From positions 1 through 55,939 of the forward strand of contig JAVBLV010000017.1 in NCBI GenBank assembly GCA_031553195.1: DNA of 55,939 nucleotides. Reading direction: 5' to 3'. Of the stretch, positions 9,209 to 19,806 are shown piece by piece (the stretch's first letter is position 1; each line of letters opens with the position of its first letter). The notes below the pieces were generated by a model. That model saw only the letters and a program-made list of their open reading frames with translations. It was not told the origin of the DNA and made no database searches. Origin of the DNA: JAVBLV01 sp031553195. Its GTDB lineage: Bacteria; Bacteroidota; Bacteroidia; Bacteroidales; P3. A program made the translations under genes and the position numbers.

Positions 9209-11452
9209 TTATTTAATGATTACTTTCTGAGTAGTTATATGTCCGTTGGGTTCGGTGATTCTGAAAACATAAGTTGCCGAAGGCACATTCAAATAGAATT
9301 CTGTGGTATTCCCCGTAGCGATTTTCTTTTCGATGAATCTTCCTGATTCGTCAAAAATTTCTATTTTGGAACCTTCTGTCTTATTGCCTGCCAAATCCAG
9401 GAATACGTTTATTTTTTCATTGGATTTACCCGGATTAGGATAGATTTTCACAATGGCTTTTTTCGTTTGTACCATGGCGTATGGACAACTCATTTGTTTG
9501 CTTCCGTCAGAGAAAGTGACTTCTGCTGCAAAAGAACCTTGCATATTTGTTTCGGAATAATATTGAGATTGTCCTTTGTCGCTGATAGGCATCATGCTGC
9601 CATCGGAGTACACCCTGTGCCATTGGTAAGATTTTATTTCCCTTTTGTTGCCGGCAGAGTCGCGGTTCGAAACAAAAATCATGTCATCCCATTTTTGTAA
9701 AACAGCAATACTGTTAGATTCTACAGCGCTTACCGAACTTGTTACCGTACCGCAATCGCCGCTTACTTGTACCGTATAAGAACCATAATCGGAATAATCC
9801 GCATTATTCTTTTCATAAACCGCATAAGTAGCGCCGGTAATCGGAGCGCCGTTCTTATACCATTGATAATTCAGGTTAGCGCCTTCGGCGACTACTTCCA
9901 AATGAATAAAACCATTGGCATCGCAAAGTTCCACTCTTGCGCTGGGCTGTTGCGTAATACGGGTGGCTTTCATAACATCGATAACAAAGTCGTAAATGTC
10001 GTTATTATCCGAATATTCGTTTTTCACATACAAATGACCTACATACTGTCCGGCTTCCACGCTCGAAGGAATGACAATGTAGATACTATCGCCCGAAAGC
10101 AAAGCAAAATCGTTTATATTGATAAATCCTGCTTCAAGCGCTTTTTCGCTGAAAATAATTTTATAGTATAATGGATGCGAAGGGTTGTTGTTCTTACATG
10201 AAAGTGCGACTTCAGGCTCGTTTCCGCAAGTCTGCGCATAGCTTGTAAAAGTAACCGAACTATTCGGCATTACAGTAATGGAAAACGTATCGGCAATACC
10301 TGTACAAGTTTTGTTGGCATAAGAATAACTCGGAACCGCTTCATACAAAGCAGTTATGGGAGAAGTCCCATTATTTATTGCTAAAAAAGCAGGCATTTGG
10401 ATATTTCCTGTTGCAGGCAATCCCTGAATTACATCGCCGCTCAGGAAGCGCCATGTATAATCGGCATCATGAACGTTTCCCGTAAAAGTATACGCTTCTA
10501 CCGCTTGCCCGTTGGAATACACGCGGTCTACGATATCCGCCATTTGCGGAACCGGATTTACTGTTATCAGAAAATTCTCGCCGGGGCCTGCACAAGTCAA
10601 TCCGTCGGCAATATAATAAGGCGTTACGCGATAAGCCGGCGCCAAATATTGAATACCAGTATTTTGTGCGGTAAAAGCCGGAATAGAATCCGTTCCCGAA
10701 GTTTGGGTTAAACCAATGCCTATATCCTGACCGATAATCCGGTTCCATTTATAAGTAGTTCCAGCTAAATCGCCGGTGAAATAATAGGCTGGGACTTCTT
10801 CGGCGTTGCAGTACACATGATTAATGCCATGCACATTAGGCGTAGGAATTACTTTAATGACCAAATAAGCTGTGTCTTTTACCGTACTAGGAGAAGCAGC
10901 CGATACAATCAGACGGATGTTGAAGCTTCCGCTTGCAGCATAGTGATGAGTAGGATTTGCTAAAGTAGAAGTTCCGCCGTCGCCGAAATCCCATAGATAA
11001 GTATATCCACTGGGAACACTGGTTCCCGCATAGGTAAATGAATTCCCTAAAGAACATTGAATGGGGTTGTTTACGACAATATCCACATTTCCGGTGCTTT
11101 CCATCAAAACGGTTTTGGTAACGGATCCATCACAACCGACTTGGCTTGTAACAGTCAATGTTACATTGTAGTACCCTGAAGCGGCATAGGTATGGGTTGG
11201 ATTTTTGAGAGTCGAAGTAGCGCCGTCACCGAAATCCCACGACCAGCCGGTAACATTTCCCGGACTTATGCTTGAAGAGTCACTGAAATCAAGGGTCATT
11301 GGGATTTGCGTGCTCAATCTTGCGCCGAAATTAGCTGTAGGTTTCGGGTTCATAATTAAATGCACCTGACGAACCTGTCCAAAAGCCATTTGCGAAATCA
11401 AAAGTATGACGGCCAATATCCCGGATAAACTATACAATTTAAGATTTTTCAT
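9209..11452 (-). CDS. PKD-domain surface protein with T9SS C-terminal sorting domain
   Basis: A 747-residue protein with a signal peptide (ending MAFGQV). Two PKD domains lie at about residues 30-115 (GWSWDFGDGATSTLKNPTHT) and 120-200 (YLWDFGDGGTSTLANPTHHY). PKD-like and Ig-like modules follow to about residue 660. The last ~80 residues form a type A T9SS sorting domain (KIYPNPGKSNEKINVFLDL near the start of the domain, ending TTQKVIIK). This predicts export across the outer membrane and covalent attachment to the surface or release. It follows the giant repeat gene by 60 bases on the same strand, consistent with one operon. Confidence 0.85.
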   Translation of the reverse strand: MKNLKLYSLSGILAVILLISQMAFGQVRQVHLIMNPKPTANFGARLSTQIPMTLDFSDSSSISPGNVTGWSWDFGDGATSTLKNPTHTYAASGYYNVTLTVTSQVGCDGSVTKTVLMESTGNVDIVVNNPIQCSLGNSFTYAGTSVPSGYTYLWDFGDGGTSTLANPTHHYAASGSFNIRLIVSAASPSTVKDTAYLVIKVIPTPNVHGINHVYCNAEEVPAYYFTGDLAGTTYKWNRIIGQDIGIGLTQTSGTDSIPAFTAQNTGIQYLAPAYRVTPYYIADGLTCAGPGENFLITVNPVPQMADIVDRVYSNGQAVEAYTFTGNVHDADYTWRFLSGDVIQGLPATGNIQMPAFLAINNGTSPITALYEAVPSYSYANKTCTGIADTFSITVMPNSSVTFTSYAQTCGNEPEVALSCKNNNPSHPLYYKIIFSEKALEAGFININDFALLSGDSIYIVIPSSVEAGQYVGHLYVKNEYSDNNDIYDFVIDVMKATRITQQPSARVELCDANGFIHLEVVAEGANLNYQWYKNGAPITGATYAVYEKNNADYSDYGSYTVQVSGDCGTVTSSVSAVESNSIAVLQKWDDMIFVSNRDSAGNKREIKSYQWHRVYSDGSMMPISDKGQSQYYSETNMQGSFAAEVTFSDGSKQMSCPYAMVQTKKAIVKIYPNPGKSNEKINVFLDLAGNKTEGSKIEIFDESGRFIEKKIATGNTTEFYLNVPSATYVFRITEPNGHITTQKVIIK

Positions 11453-11512
11453 AGGTCGCTATGTATTTATTGCAATATTTTATTCTTTTTCAATTTGTTT
11501 TTCCTTTTTCAA

Positions 11513-14500
11513 TTAATAATCTGTCGTGCATCCATTTCCGTCAACCACTTTCTTAATAGAATAAGTGGTCGTTTCTTGTGGCATAATTATATATTGATAT
11601 GGCGGTGCACTGAAAGTTTCGATTACTTGTGTGTTGCTGCTTCCATAAATGAAAGTGACTGTCCAAGGCGAAGTTCCGGTAAAGCTGAATATCAACGGGA
11701 ACGTTTGTCCTTCGCAAACTTCGGGGTCTGTGGTAACATACGCATCGGGGTTGGCTCTTACGGTTACTGTAGCCTGTGCCGTTTGTGTTTGGCAACCGTC
11801 GCTTACGGTGCGTTGGAACAAATAGCTGCCCGGTTGGGTGAAATTAGCCGGAACATGCCCTGGTGTGGTTACAGCAGGACTTATATCTATCAAAGTGTCG
11901 ATAACCCATGTTTGCCAAGAATAAACATAGTTAGTGGTATTTCCACCTGTTGGCAAGGTCAAATTCAATTCGCCCGATGTAGTTCCGTTACAAATAGCCG
12001 TATCTTTCAAGCTGCCTGCTGTTAATTCGGTGAAGACAGTAATAGAGGTGGTTGCCGTATCAAATTGACAACCGTCGTTTACAATTCTGCGGTATTGATA
12101 TACTCCGCTTGAAAGGAAATCGGGATTATAGTTGGAAGAGGTAACTGCAGGAACGATATCTGCAAATGATGTTCCGTTAAATTGTTGCCATTTGTAAGTA
12201 TAATGTGTACTGTTTCCGCCTGTAGGCAAAGCTCTGCTTAAACTACCCGGCGAACTGCCGTTGCAGATAGAAGTGTCGGGAACCAACGTTCCGGCAGTTA
12301 AATCTGGTAAAACTGTAACGGTTGTAGATACCGAGTCTGAGAATGACAATACTAGCAGAACATAATGACTGGCTACCCTTTTGTAATGATAAGTACCTGT
12401 ACTTAGATTAGCTGGATTATAATCTGCATTTGTAGCAGTGGGAATAGAAACCCATGTACCAGGCATAGTTTCTCTATACCATTGATAACTAATGCCCGTT
12501 GCAGCGCTACAAAGGGAAGCATTTTTGCGGTTCAGGTTACCCGGCGATGAACCGTTGCAAATGACAGTGTCGACTACTAATTCACCAGGGTGTAAATCGT
12601 TGAACAGAGATATAGTTGCTGTTGCGCTAACAGTCTGGCAACCGTCGGCTACTGTACGTCGAAGTATATTATCGCCAAGGCCAAGCCCCAATGTTATTAA
12701 ATCCGATAAGGTAGGTCTATAAGTAGCTGTAGATACATTAAGATCCGCCCAAACACCAAGCAAGGGGTTCCATCGTTGCCATGAATATTGATAATTGAGT
12801 GAATTTCCCCCAATAGGTAAGCTAATATTCAGGTCGACAGGGGGATTTACGATAAGATTTAGGCAAAGCGACACATTGGCGGTCAAAAGACCCGGGGTCA
12901 AATCGCTGAACACGGTAATGGTTACTTCGTTCGTATCAATCTGGCAAGCGTCGTTCACCACACGTTCGAAGCGGTAGGTTCCTGTAGTAAGCGTTCCGGG
13001 ATTATAATCTGCCGAAAGCGATACAATGGTTCCGTTTGGCGTAATAGAGTCGAAACGCTTCCACATATAAGCATATTGGTTATCATTACCGCCTGTAGGC
13101 AAGGTTAAACTCAAATTCCCCGGCGAGGTGCCATTGCAAATTCCCGTATCGGCAACCAGACTGCCACCATTCAAATCGGGATGTACCGTAACCGTGGTTT
13201 GCGTGGTTTTGGTTTGGCAACCGTCATTTATTGTACGTTGGTATGTATAAGACCCTGCATTTAAAACACCCGGATCATAACTTGCGGTATTTGCGCTAAT
13301 ATCTTCCAAACCGCTGCCGGTATCCTCCTTCCATGAATATTGATAATGAGCCGTATCGCCGTCGAAAGCAAAAGTAACATTTAAGTCGCCGAGGTCGGTA
13401 TAATTACATATTTCTACATTCGACAATAAAGAGCCGGGTTGCAATTCGCGGAAAACATCCACAGTAATTGCAGTTGGCAAGTCGCCCGGAAGTGCATTGC
13501 AATGCGCATCGCTCAAAGCTGAAACAATATAAGTGGTTTTGGAAGAAACCGTTGGTGTTAATGTAACAGAGGTTGCATTTGTGGTTATGTTTTGCGCTGG
13601 ATAAGTTACTTGGTTATTGATATCCACCGCTTGTACCGAATAAGTGAAAGGCGGCGTTCCGATAAATTGCAGGTTCAATGATGTGTTGCTTCCCGAACAC
13701 AATGTGCTTGCAGTTGTGTTGGTAATAGTTGCCGAAGGACGGGCATATACATTGCTTTCCGCCGGCGCCGAAGGCTGGCTTTCGCAAATAATTCCGTTTT
13801 CCATTACCTGACTAATTAAGGTATAAGAATGATACCCTACAGTAGGTTGTATAAGCTTAATGGTTTGCATATCGCTGCTGACAGAATAGAATAATGGATC
13901 CAGCAAACCCGTGCCATTCATAAGTTTATAACCCGAAGGCTGTGTTCCGGTGTAAGTAACATTGAATGTGGTGGTGTCGCCGCGGCAAATATCTGCAGAT
14001 ACTAAACTAATACTTGGCGTTGGCACAACATTGTTGACAATAGCACTCACAGTTGCGGTAACCGACGTTTCATCGCTTTCGCAAATAATTCCGTTGCTAT
14101 AAAATTCTGAAACAATGGTGTAACTATGATTTCCAACCGAAGGGGCGAAAACGGTAATTGTATTGGCCGTTAAATTTACAGCATAATTTATAGCAGGTAC
14201 CGGCGAACCATTTTCCCACAATTCATAACCGGGAATAGTACCTATTGGGGTTACTTGCAATACCAAATCGTTGCCCCGGCAAATGGCGGTATTTCCAGAA
14301 ACACTTGCCGAAGGCGGTAATACTACAGGATTTACTTCTACATGTATCCATTCGTCTTCGCCGGGAATGCCTTCGCAATAATTATTATTGTGTATGGTAA
14401 CATAATAATCTGCGTTTGCCGTTAAATTCGGATTGGGCGTAAAAGTCGGCGTGTTGGCGGCTACCAGTACGGTATGGTTTGGATCGCTGTACCAATTGTA

Positions 14501-17500
14501 AATAGGGTTGGTTATGGCAGGATTGTCCAATTGCATAGTAAGGGTTACAGGATCGCCATTACAAATCACTGCATCCAGAGCCGAAATATCCGCACCCAAT
14601 GTATGAGGTTTTACTACTGCCGTAGCAATCACTGCATCTTCCGGTTTGTTTGGGCAAAATCCGGCTGCTGCGCTTTCGGCAGTTACAGAATATACATAAA
14701 TATCGTCAGGCAGACCTGATAAGATCTTTGTGGTTGTACTTGTTCCGGCAGGAATTACTTGTGTGTCGATTAATTCCGTAAGGTCGGAATTGTTGTACCA
14801 TTTAATAGTGGCGCCCGAACTGATTAATGCAGGCGATAACAACGTTACTTGAAAAACTACATCCGAGTGTTCGCAAACCACAGGCGAACTGATGATGAAA
14901 TCCGTTCCTGCTTCTGCCGTATGGTTTACCCTTACGCTGAAAGGCGCTGCAGACTCGCTCATACAAGTTGTGCTTTGGCTTTGCACTTTTACATAATAAT
15001 TCAAATTGGTAAAACCGGCCGGATTGGCTATATTGGGATCGGGCAAAGTCAGATTTCCCAAAACATCGGTAAAGCCTAATAAATTATTGGCTGCATCATA
15101 CACCAAGTAAGTGTATCCGGCCACAGGGCTTGGAACTGTAACATTAATCGGCGCACCATGACAAACGGTTAAGTTCGACATGAGAGGCATGGTAGGTTCG
15201 CCGTCGGTCAACGTAAAACTGGTTTGTGCGCTTTGGCAACTGTTTTGAAATGCAGGCGCTTGCGCTGTTATATGATAAGTAGTCGTTTGTTGATTGCTTA
15301 AAGTTAAGTTTGATATTGGTATGGCTAAATTTCCGTTTGCTGGCGCCGTAACAGGGCCGGCTACCGTATCACCATTGGTATTGGTGATCGTGTAGATGAC
15401 ATCTTTCTGCGCATTACTTACATTAATAACCGGAATGGAACCACGGCACACCGTAAGCGCTGCATTTTCCAAAGCCGGCGTATTAGGCGTAGCTAAGGTA
15501 ATGGTAACGGGCGTGCGCAAACTGTTACAAGTACTTCCATTTTCCACAAGGTCCATATAGTAAGTTGCGCTTCCGCTAAAACCGACGGGCAGATTTACAG
15601 TAAACGGATATTGACTGACATAGGCGCCCGGCGTGATGCTGGCAATCGGGGTTAAACCTGTTTCCGTGTCATATATATTATAGGTATGGTTAGATAGCGT
15701 GTTGTTGATAGTCAAAGTGGCAGTTGTTGTAGAACATGTATAAGCCGGGTTAAAAGTAAATGAAGGCGCAACCGGCGTTCCGTTTTGCATGGTTACGGTA
15801 GAAAATGGACTTAAACAAATGTCTGTCAAATCATTTTCATCGCGGACGGCTTCCTGAACATAGAAATTAGTTCCGGCTGTCCATACCACAGTTTGCGAAA
15901 TACTGATAATCAAATCGCCACTTTGCAAGCTGATAATATCGCGAAGCAAGGTTCCGCCGGTAGGTGCATCGTACACACGGTAACGGTAGCCTTTCACGGT
16001 ATTGTGAATGGTAATCAGTGCACGGGTTTCCAAACATTGGGTTATAGGTGTTATTACCGACGGGGCCGGACGATCCGCAATAGTAATATTCACCGGCGAC
16101 AAAGGCCCGTTGCAACCATAAACTGTTAAACGGGCATACAAAGTGGTATTGCCCATAATGGTCGTATTCGGATGAAGTACCACTTGAGTAGAACTGATTT
16201 GTTCAGGTGTTCCTGTCAAAGCAATTTCATTGGTTCCATTGGAATTCTGGTATACATAATATTGATAGTTAAGCGTATCGAATAGGCCGCCTGTCATTAC
16301 AGGATTGCTCACTATGATAGTAGGTTTTTGCCCTGCACAAATATTAGCTGAGCTTAACGAAGGCGCCATGATTTGGTCGCGAACGATTACCGGAACGGTA
16401 GCCGCTTGCGAAGCGCATATTCCGTTCGATGAAGTAACATAGTAATTTTTATTCGCCGTAGGATTGTCGGTAATGGTAATATCGAAAAGCGTTGCAGTGG
16501 CTGTTACAGTCGTCAATAAAGTAGCTAAACCGGCATCGGCATACACACGGTACGAAGCGCCTACCACAGCATTCAAAACACGAATAACAGGTTGGGTATT
16601 GTAACAAGTCGTTGTTCCTGCGGAAACAACCGGTATGTCAGGAATACTCAACACAGTAAATGAAACTGGCGTTTGTCCTGTACTATAACATTTATCATTA
16701 AAACTTTTTACAGTATAACTAAAAGTTCCTGCAGCCGGATAAGTTCCGATATTAATAGAAAGCGTTGAACTGTTTCCTGTGGTCAAATTCCCTATTGCCG
16801 TGCTTCCCGAATAAACCTGATATTTAAGAGCGGCATTGGAATTATTAATTTTCACTATAGCTTGTTGTCCCATACAAATATTATCGGCAGTAACATTGGA
16901 GGGTTCTGTTGGCCTTGGATTTACAGTAATAGCCTGTGTAACAGGGTCGCTGTAACAACCTGTAATGGTTTTAGCCCTCACGGTCAGGTTTCCTGAAGTG
17001 GCGCCTGTGGCAAATTGCAATTCCACGGTTTGAGTAGTGTTTGACCCATTTACCCAAGTATAACCTGTTCCGCTATAAGCCCATTCATAGTTGGTTCCTG
17101 CCGGATTTGTCAAGGTATAAATATTCCCCACCGAACCTTCGCAAACCTGTGTTGGGCCGCTAAAAGTAGAAGGCGTAGCCGGTTTCGGATTTACGGTTAC
17201 CGATAACGTACGGTAATCACTGTAACATTTAGTAAGCGTATCTTGAGCACGCACTTTTATAGTAAAAGTTCCCGAAGCCAAAGCCGTTTCTGTTAAAGTT
17301 ACTGTAGTTCCTTTGAAAATATTATTTTTGAAGGCAATACCGGCAGGCGCATTGTCTAATGCCCATTCATAAGCATAACCTGCATTGGGTGAAACGATTG
17401 AATAATTATCTTCTAAACCGCCGCATAAAGAAGCAGGCCCTGTTAAAGAAGGCGCTACAGGTGCAACATTTACCTTTACAGTCACAGTTGTACGGCTGCT

Positions 17501-19645
17501 CTGGCAACTGGCGTCATAACCTTGTGCTACATAATAGGTATAAGTCCCCGGCGCGGTATTGGCAGGTATGGTTACATTCGCAGTGGAATTTCCGCCCGAA
17601 GCCTGTGTGTACCAGAATACAGTATAGTCTGTCGAAGTGGCTGTAGCCGATAAGGTAACCGGCAAAGCAGATGGACAATATGTTAAAGAAGTATTAGGTA
17701 CTGTTGGCGGCGTGGTTACGCTCAATATGGTAACGGTAAAAGGAATAGAACCTTTACAGGAAGTGTCAATAGTATTCACCGGAACGGCATAATAAGTTCC
17801 ATTCGAAACCGGAAAAGGATTGTTATCATTATAAACCGTTCCCGAACCATCCGAAGCCGAATTGAATACATAAGTAATACTGCTCGGCAAGGTTAGCAAA
17901 TTTCGTATCGTGGTAGCAGCAATACTGGTTGCCGTTCCCGGACAAATACGAAGGTTTGGCGTAGTAATGGTATAGTTGTTACAAGCGGTATAAGAAGCCG
18001 GAACTACAATGGTAGAGGTGGTAGCCGAGGTAATGGGATTTTGCGTACAAGTCCCCCCCATGTAGCCCGAAATGGTTTTCTTATTGACGGCTACACCAGT
18101 AATAGCGCCGGTGCCGGTAACAGTCCCTTGTATAGCAATATTGCGTAAACAAGTATTGGTATTTTTTAAATAGTAACAATCGGAAGTAGCTTTCAACTTG
18201 TAAGTAATGGTAGCAAATATTTTATTGGGATTAGTTGTAGGCGCTACGGGTAAAGTTCCCAAGTTAATTACAATTTTCTGATTTGCCGGATCAAAAGTCG
18301 TTGTTGCCCCTGTTAAAGAAGCATCATAAGTAGCCGATATAGAATTGGTAACATAAGTAGCATTAAATGGAACAGGAATTTCTATTTTGGTATTCAACAC
18401 CGCCTCATTTCCGTCATTGGTTATATTCACTTTGTAAGTCATGGTATCGCCCGGGGCAACCGTTTTTTGGTCAGCATAAGACGTACCTGTCGTATTAATT
18501 TGGTTCATAACAACAGGGTCGGGTTCGTAAGCATCCACCGCCATGGTCATGTTGAAAATAATATATTGGTCTTGGCTTGTTCCATAACGGATAGCGGTCG
18601 AAGTTTGATTATTTCCAATAAACTGATTATTGGTATTATCTGCCGTTAATACAAAAGCATCGAAACCAAGGTTGTTAGTGCGGTTAGGATTACGAGCAGC
18701 GCCGGCATCGTTGGTTACGCGCGAACGCCAAAAGTTTTGCGAAGAAAAAGATGTGGATGGATTTTCTAAATGTATCCAATCATTGTCGTTATTCACATCA
18801 CCGGTAGCCGAAGCCTTTTTCATCTGGCACCAGTCGCCGGAATAACCGGCATCACCTTCACCTGCCATAAAACCCAATTTTACTTTAACAGGGCCGGTTT
18901 GCGCACTTTTAAAACCGCTTACCGGAATAGAATATTTCAATGTACCGCTGGCCACATAAGCATATCCGTCGAACATGGCAATATTACGCATAGGCAAATC
19001 GGCGTCCTCATAAATCACCACCATGCCCCAACCTGCATAATAACCCGTATTGTCGTCCGAACCTTCCGTCAAGGCAATATCGGCCACCCAATATTGTCCA
19101 ACCCCTTGTTGTTTCACATACTGCGTTACATCGGTAAAACAAACATATTGATACGAGTCGCCCGGCAAACGGGAATACATCGGCGAAGTCAATGTGTTAT
19201 AAGCCGTTGCACCCGGTCCTTTTATTTTTACCGTTCTTTTGGCGACATCCATTATCCCGCTCGAGGCCGTTTTGGCCGTCCAATACAAACCCGCATACAC
19301 TATCTTCGAACAACTCGAATTCAGTTTCAGTTCCGCCATAGACGAGTTACTTGTCGAAGCATCCCCGTCGAGGTCAACTTTTACCATATTTGTACTATTG
19401 TTCACACGGCTTGAGTTATCTTGTCCGTTCGCCGCCCATTGGTTGATATTGGCAATCATGGTAAAGTCGCCATGCAAAGAGAAAATACAGGTATTCGGGT
19501 CACCTTGCAGACCGCCCGGGCCGCGCAATTTAAAGGCATCACGCACCTGTCCAAATGCTGCGGAAACATTCAGGCACAAAAGAAATGCAAGTAGCATCCC
19601 AGGGGCTAGGCTTTTTAGCCTGCCCAATCGGTATTGACCAATCAT
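11513..19645 (-). CDS. Giant (2710-residue) repetitive cell-surface protein
   Basis: Signal peptide (residues ~1-33, ending SAAFGQV), then an N-terminal ~350-residue beta-rich domain (KIVYAGLYWTA; DVTQYVKQQGVGQYWVADIA) seen at the start of large Bacteroidota adhesins, and a DUF11-like domain (~residues 375-510, DTMTYKVNITNDGNEAVLNT). From ~560 on come some two dozen Ig/PKD-like modules, typically with VCxG and GC cysteines. Residues ~2130-2620 hold six ~80-residue repeats (ICNGSSPGNLSLTLPTGGN ... YKW ... VNDGCQT). The chain ends at VVDGNGCTTDY with no T9SS sorting domain that I can recognise. I infer a surface fibre or adhesin. The frame is open throughout. Confidence 0.85.
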   Translation of the reverse strand: MIGQYRLGRLKSLAPGMLLAFLLCLNVSAAFGQVRDAFKLRGPGGLQGDPNTCIFSLHGDFTMIANINQWAANGQDNSSRVNNSTNMVKVDLDGDASTSNSSMAELKLNSSCSKIVYAGLYWTAKTASSGIMDVAKRTVKIKGPGATAYNTLTSPMYSRLPGDSYQYVCFTDVTQYVKQQGVGQYWVADIALTEGSDDNTGYYAGWGMVVIYEDADLPMRNIAMFDGYAYVASGTLKYSIPVSGFKSAQTGPVKVKLGFMAGEGDAGYSGDWCQMKKASATGDVNNDNDWIHLENPSTSFSSQNFWRSRVTNDAGAARNPNRTNNLGFDAFVLTADNTNNQFIGNNQTSTAIRYGTSQDQYIIFNMTMAVDAYEPDPVVMNQINTTGTSYADQKTVAPGDTMTYKVNITNDGNEAVLNTKIEIPVPFNATYVTNSISATYDASLTGATTTFDPANQKIVINLGTLPVAPTTNPNKIFATITYKLKATSDCYYLKNTNTCLRNIAIQGTVTGTGAITGVAVNKKTISGYMGGTCTQNPITSATTSTIVVPASYTACNNYTITTPNLRICPGTATSIAATTIRNLLTLPSSITYVFNSASDGSGTVYNDNNPFPVSNGTYYAVPVNTIDTSCKGSIPFTVTILSVTTPPTVPNTSLTYCPSALPVTLSATATSTDYTVFWYTQASGGNSTANVTIPANTAPGTYTYYVAQGYDASCQSSRTTVTVKVNVAPVAPSLTGPASLCGGLEDNYSIVSPNAGYAYEWALDNAPAGIAFKNNIFKGTTVTLTETALASGTFTIKVRAQDTLTKCYSDYRTLSVTVNPKPATPSTFSGPTQVCEGSVGNIYTLTNPAGTNYEWAYSGTGYTWVNGSNTTQTVELQFATGATSGNLTVRAKTITGCYSDPVTQAITVNPRPTEPSNVTADNICMGQQAIVKINNSNAALKYQVYSGSTAIGNLTTGNSSTLSINIGTYPAAGTFSYTVKSFNDKCYSTGQTPVSFTVLSIPDIPVVSAGTTTCYNTQPVIRVLNAVVGASYRVYADAGLATLLTTVTATATLFDITITDNPTANKNYYVTSSNGICASQAATVPVIVRDQIMAPSLSSANICAGQKPTIIVSNPVMTGGLFDTLNYQYYVYQNSNGTNEIALTGTPEQISSTQVVLHPNTTIMGNTTLYARLTVYGCNGPLSPVNITIADRPAPSVITPITQCLETRALITIHNTVKGYRYRVYDAPTGGTLLRDIISLQSGDLIISISQTVVWTAGTNFYVQEAVRDENDLTDICLSPFSTVTMQNGTPVAPSFTFNPAYTCSTTTATLTINNTLSNHTYNIYDTETGLTPIASITPGAYVSQYPFTVNLPVGFSGSATYYMDLVENGSTCNSLRTPVTITLATPNTPALENAALTVCRGSIPVINVSNAQKDVIYTITNTNGDTVAGPVTAPANGNLAIPISNLTLSNQQTTTYHITAQAPAFQNSCQSAQTSFTLTDGEPTMPLMSNLTVCHGAPINVTVPSPVAGYTYLVYDAANNLLGFTDVLGNLTLPDPNIANPAGFTNLNYYVKVQSQSTTCMSESAAPFSVRVNHTAEAGTDFIISSPVVCEHSDVVFQVTLLSPALISSGATIKWYNNSDLTELIDTQVIPAGTSTTTKILSGLPDDIYVYSVTAESAAAGFCPNKPEDAVIATAVVKPHTLGADISALDAVICNGDPVTLTMQLDNPAITNPIYNWYSDPNHTVLVAANTPTFTPNPNLTANADYYVTIHNNNYCEGIPGEDEWIHVEVNPVVLPPSASVSGNTAICRGNDLVLQVTPIGTIPGYELWENGSPVPAINYAVNLTANTITVFAPSVGNHSYTIVSEFYSNGIICESDETSVTATVSAIVNNVVPTPSISLVSADICRGDTTTFNVTYTGTQPSGYKLMNGTGLLDPLFYSVSSDMQTIKLIQPTVGYHSYTLISQVMENGIICESQPSAPAESNVYARPSATITNTTASTLCSGSNTSLNLQFIGTPPFTYSVQAVDINNQVTYPAQNITTNATSVTLTPTVSSKTTYIVSALSDAHCNALPGDLPTAITVDVFRELQPGSLLSNVEICNYTDLGDLNVTFAFDGDTAHYQYSWKEDTGSGLEDISANTASYDPGVLNAGSYTYQRTINDGCQTKTTQTTVTVHPDLNGGSLVADTGICNGTSPGNLSLTLPTGGNDNQYAYMWKRFDSITPNGTIVSLSADYNPGTLTTGTYRFERVVNDACQIDTNEVTITVFSDLTPGLLTANVSLCLNLIVNPPVDLNISLPIGGNSLNYQYSWQRWNPLLGVWADLNVSTATYRPTLSDLITLGLGLGDNILRRTVADGCQTVSATATISLFNDLHPGELVVDTVICNGSSPGNLNRKNASLCSAATGISYQWYRETMPGTWVSIPTATNADYNPANLSTGTYHYKRVASHYVLLVLSFSDSVSTTVTVLPDLTAGTLVPDTSICNGSSPGSLSRALPTGGNSTHYTYKWQQFNGTSFADIVPAVTSSNYNPDFLSSGVYQYRRIVNDGCQFDTATTSITVFTELTAGSLKDTAICNGTTSGELNLTLPTGGNTTNYVYSWQTWVIDTLIDISPAVTTPGHVPANFTQPGSYLFQRTVSDGCQTQTAQATVTVRANPDAYVTTDPEVCEGQTFPLIFSFTGTSPWTVTFIYGSSNTQVIETFSAPPYQYIIMPQETTTYSIKKVVDGNGCTTDY

Positions 19646-19717
19646 AATTTTTACTTTTTATTTGATGAAAGCAGTCGGTCTTAAAAAATCAGTATTGAAA
19701 TTTTTTTAGAATGAAAG

Positions 19718-19725
19718 CAAACCTA
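19718..19725 (-). promoter_or_regulatory. Putative -7 box for the giant surface-protein gene
   Basis: Minus strand reads TAGGTTTG, matching TAnnTTTG, about 70 bases upstream of the ATG at 19645. No good -33 element is visible. If real, the giant gene has its own promoter rather than depending on the small gene upstream. Confidence 0.4.
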
Positions 19726-19806
19726 ATTTTAAGGAATATAATTTTGCATTGATTATAGCTCAATTCAATAACAATATCATGTTCTTAATTCTTGATTTTT
19801 AATTGA

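Noticed and set aside
11495..12025. Plus-strand 176-residue frame opposite the 3' end of the giant gene
   Set aside because: Antisense shadow of the repeat region; composition follows the opposite strand codons.
18770..19414. Long plus-strand frame (214 residues) opposite the giant gene
   Set aside because: It is antisense to a continuous, domain-bearing reading frame and its translation has no signal peptide or domain character.
11513..19645. Periodic sequence in the giant gene as a possible CRISPR-like or tandem DNA repeat array
   Set aside because: The periodicity is at protein level (~80-100 residues per module); nucleotide sequences of the units are diverged and in one open frame.
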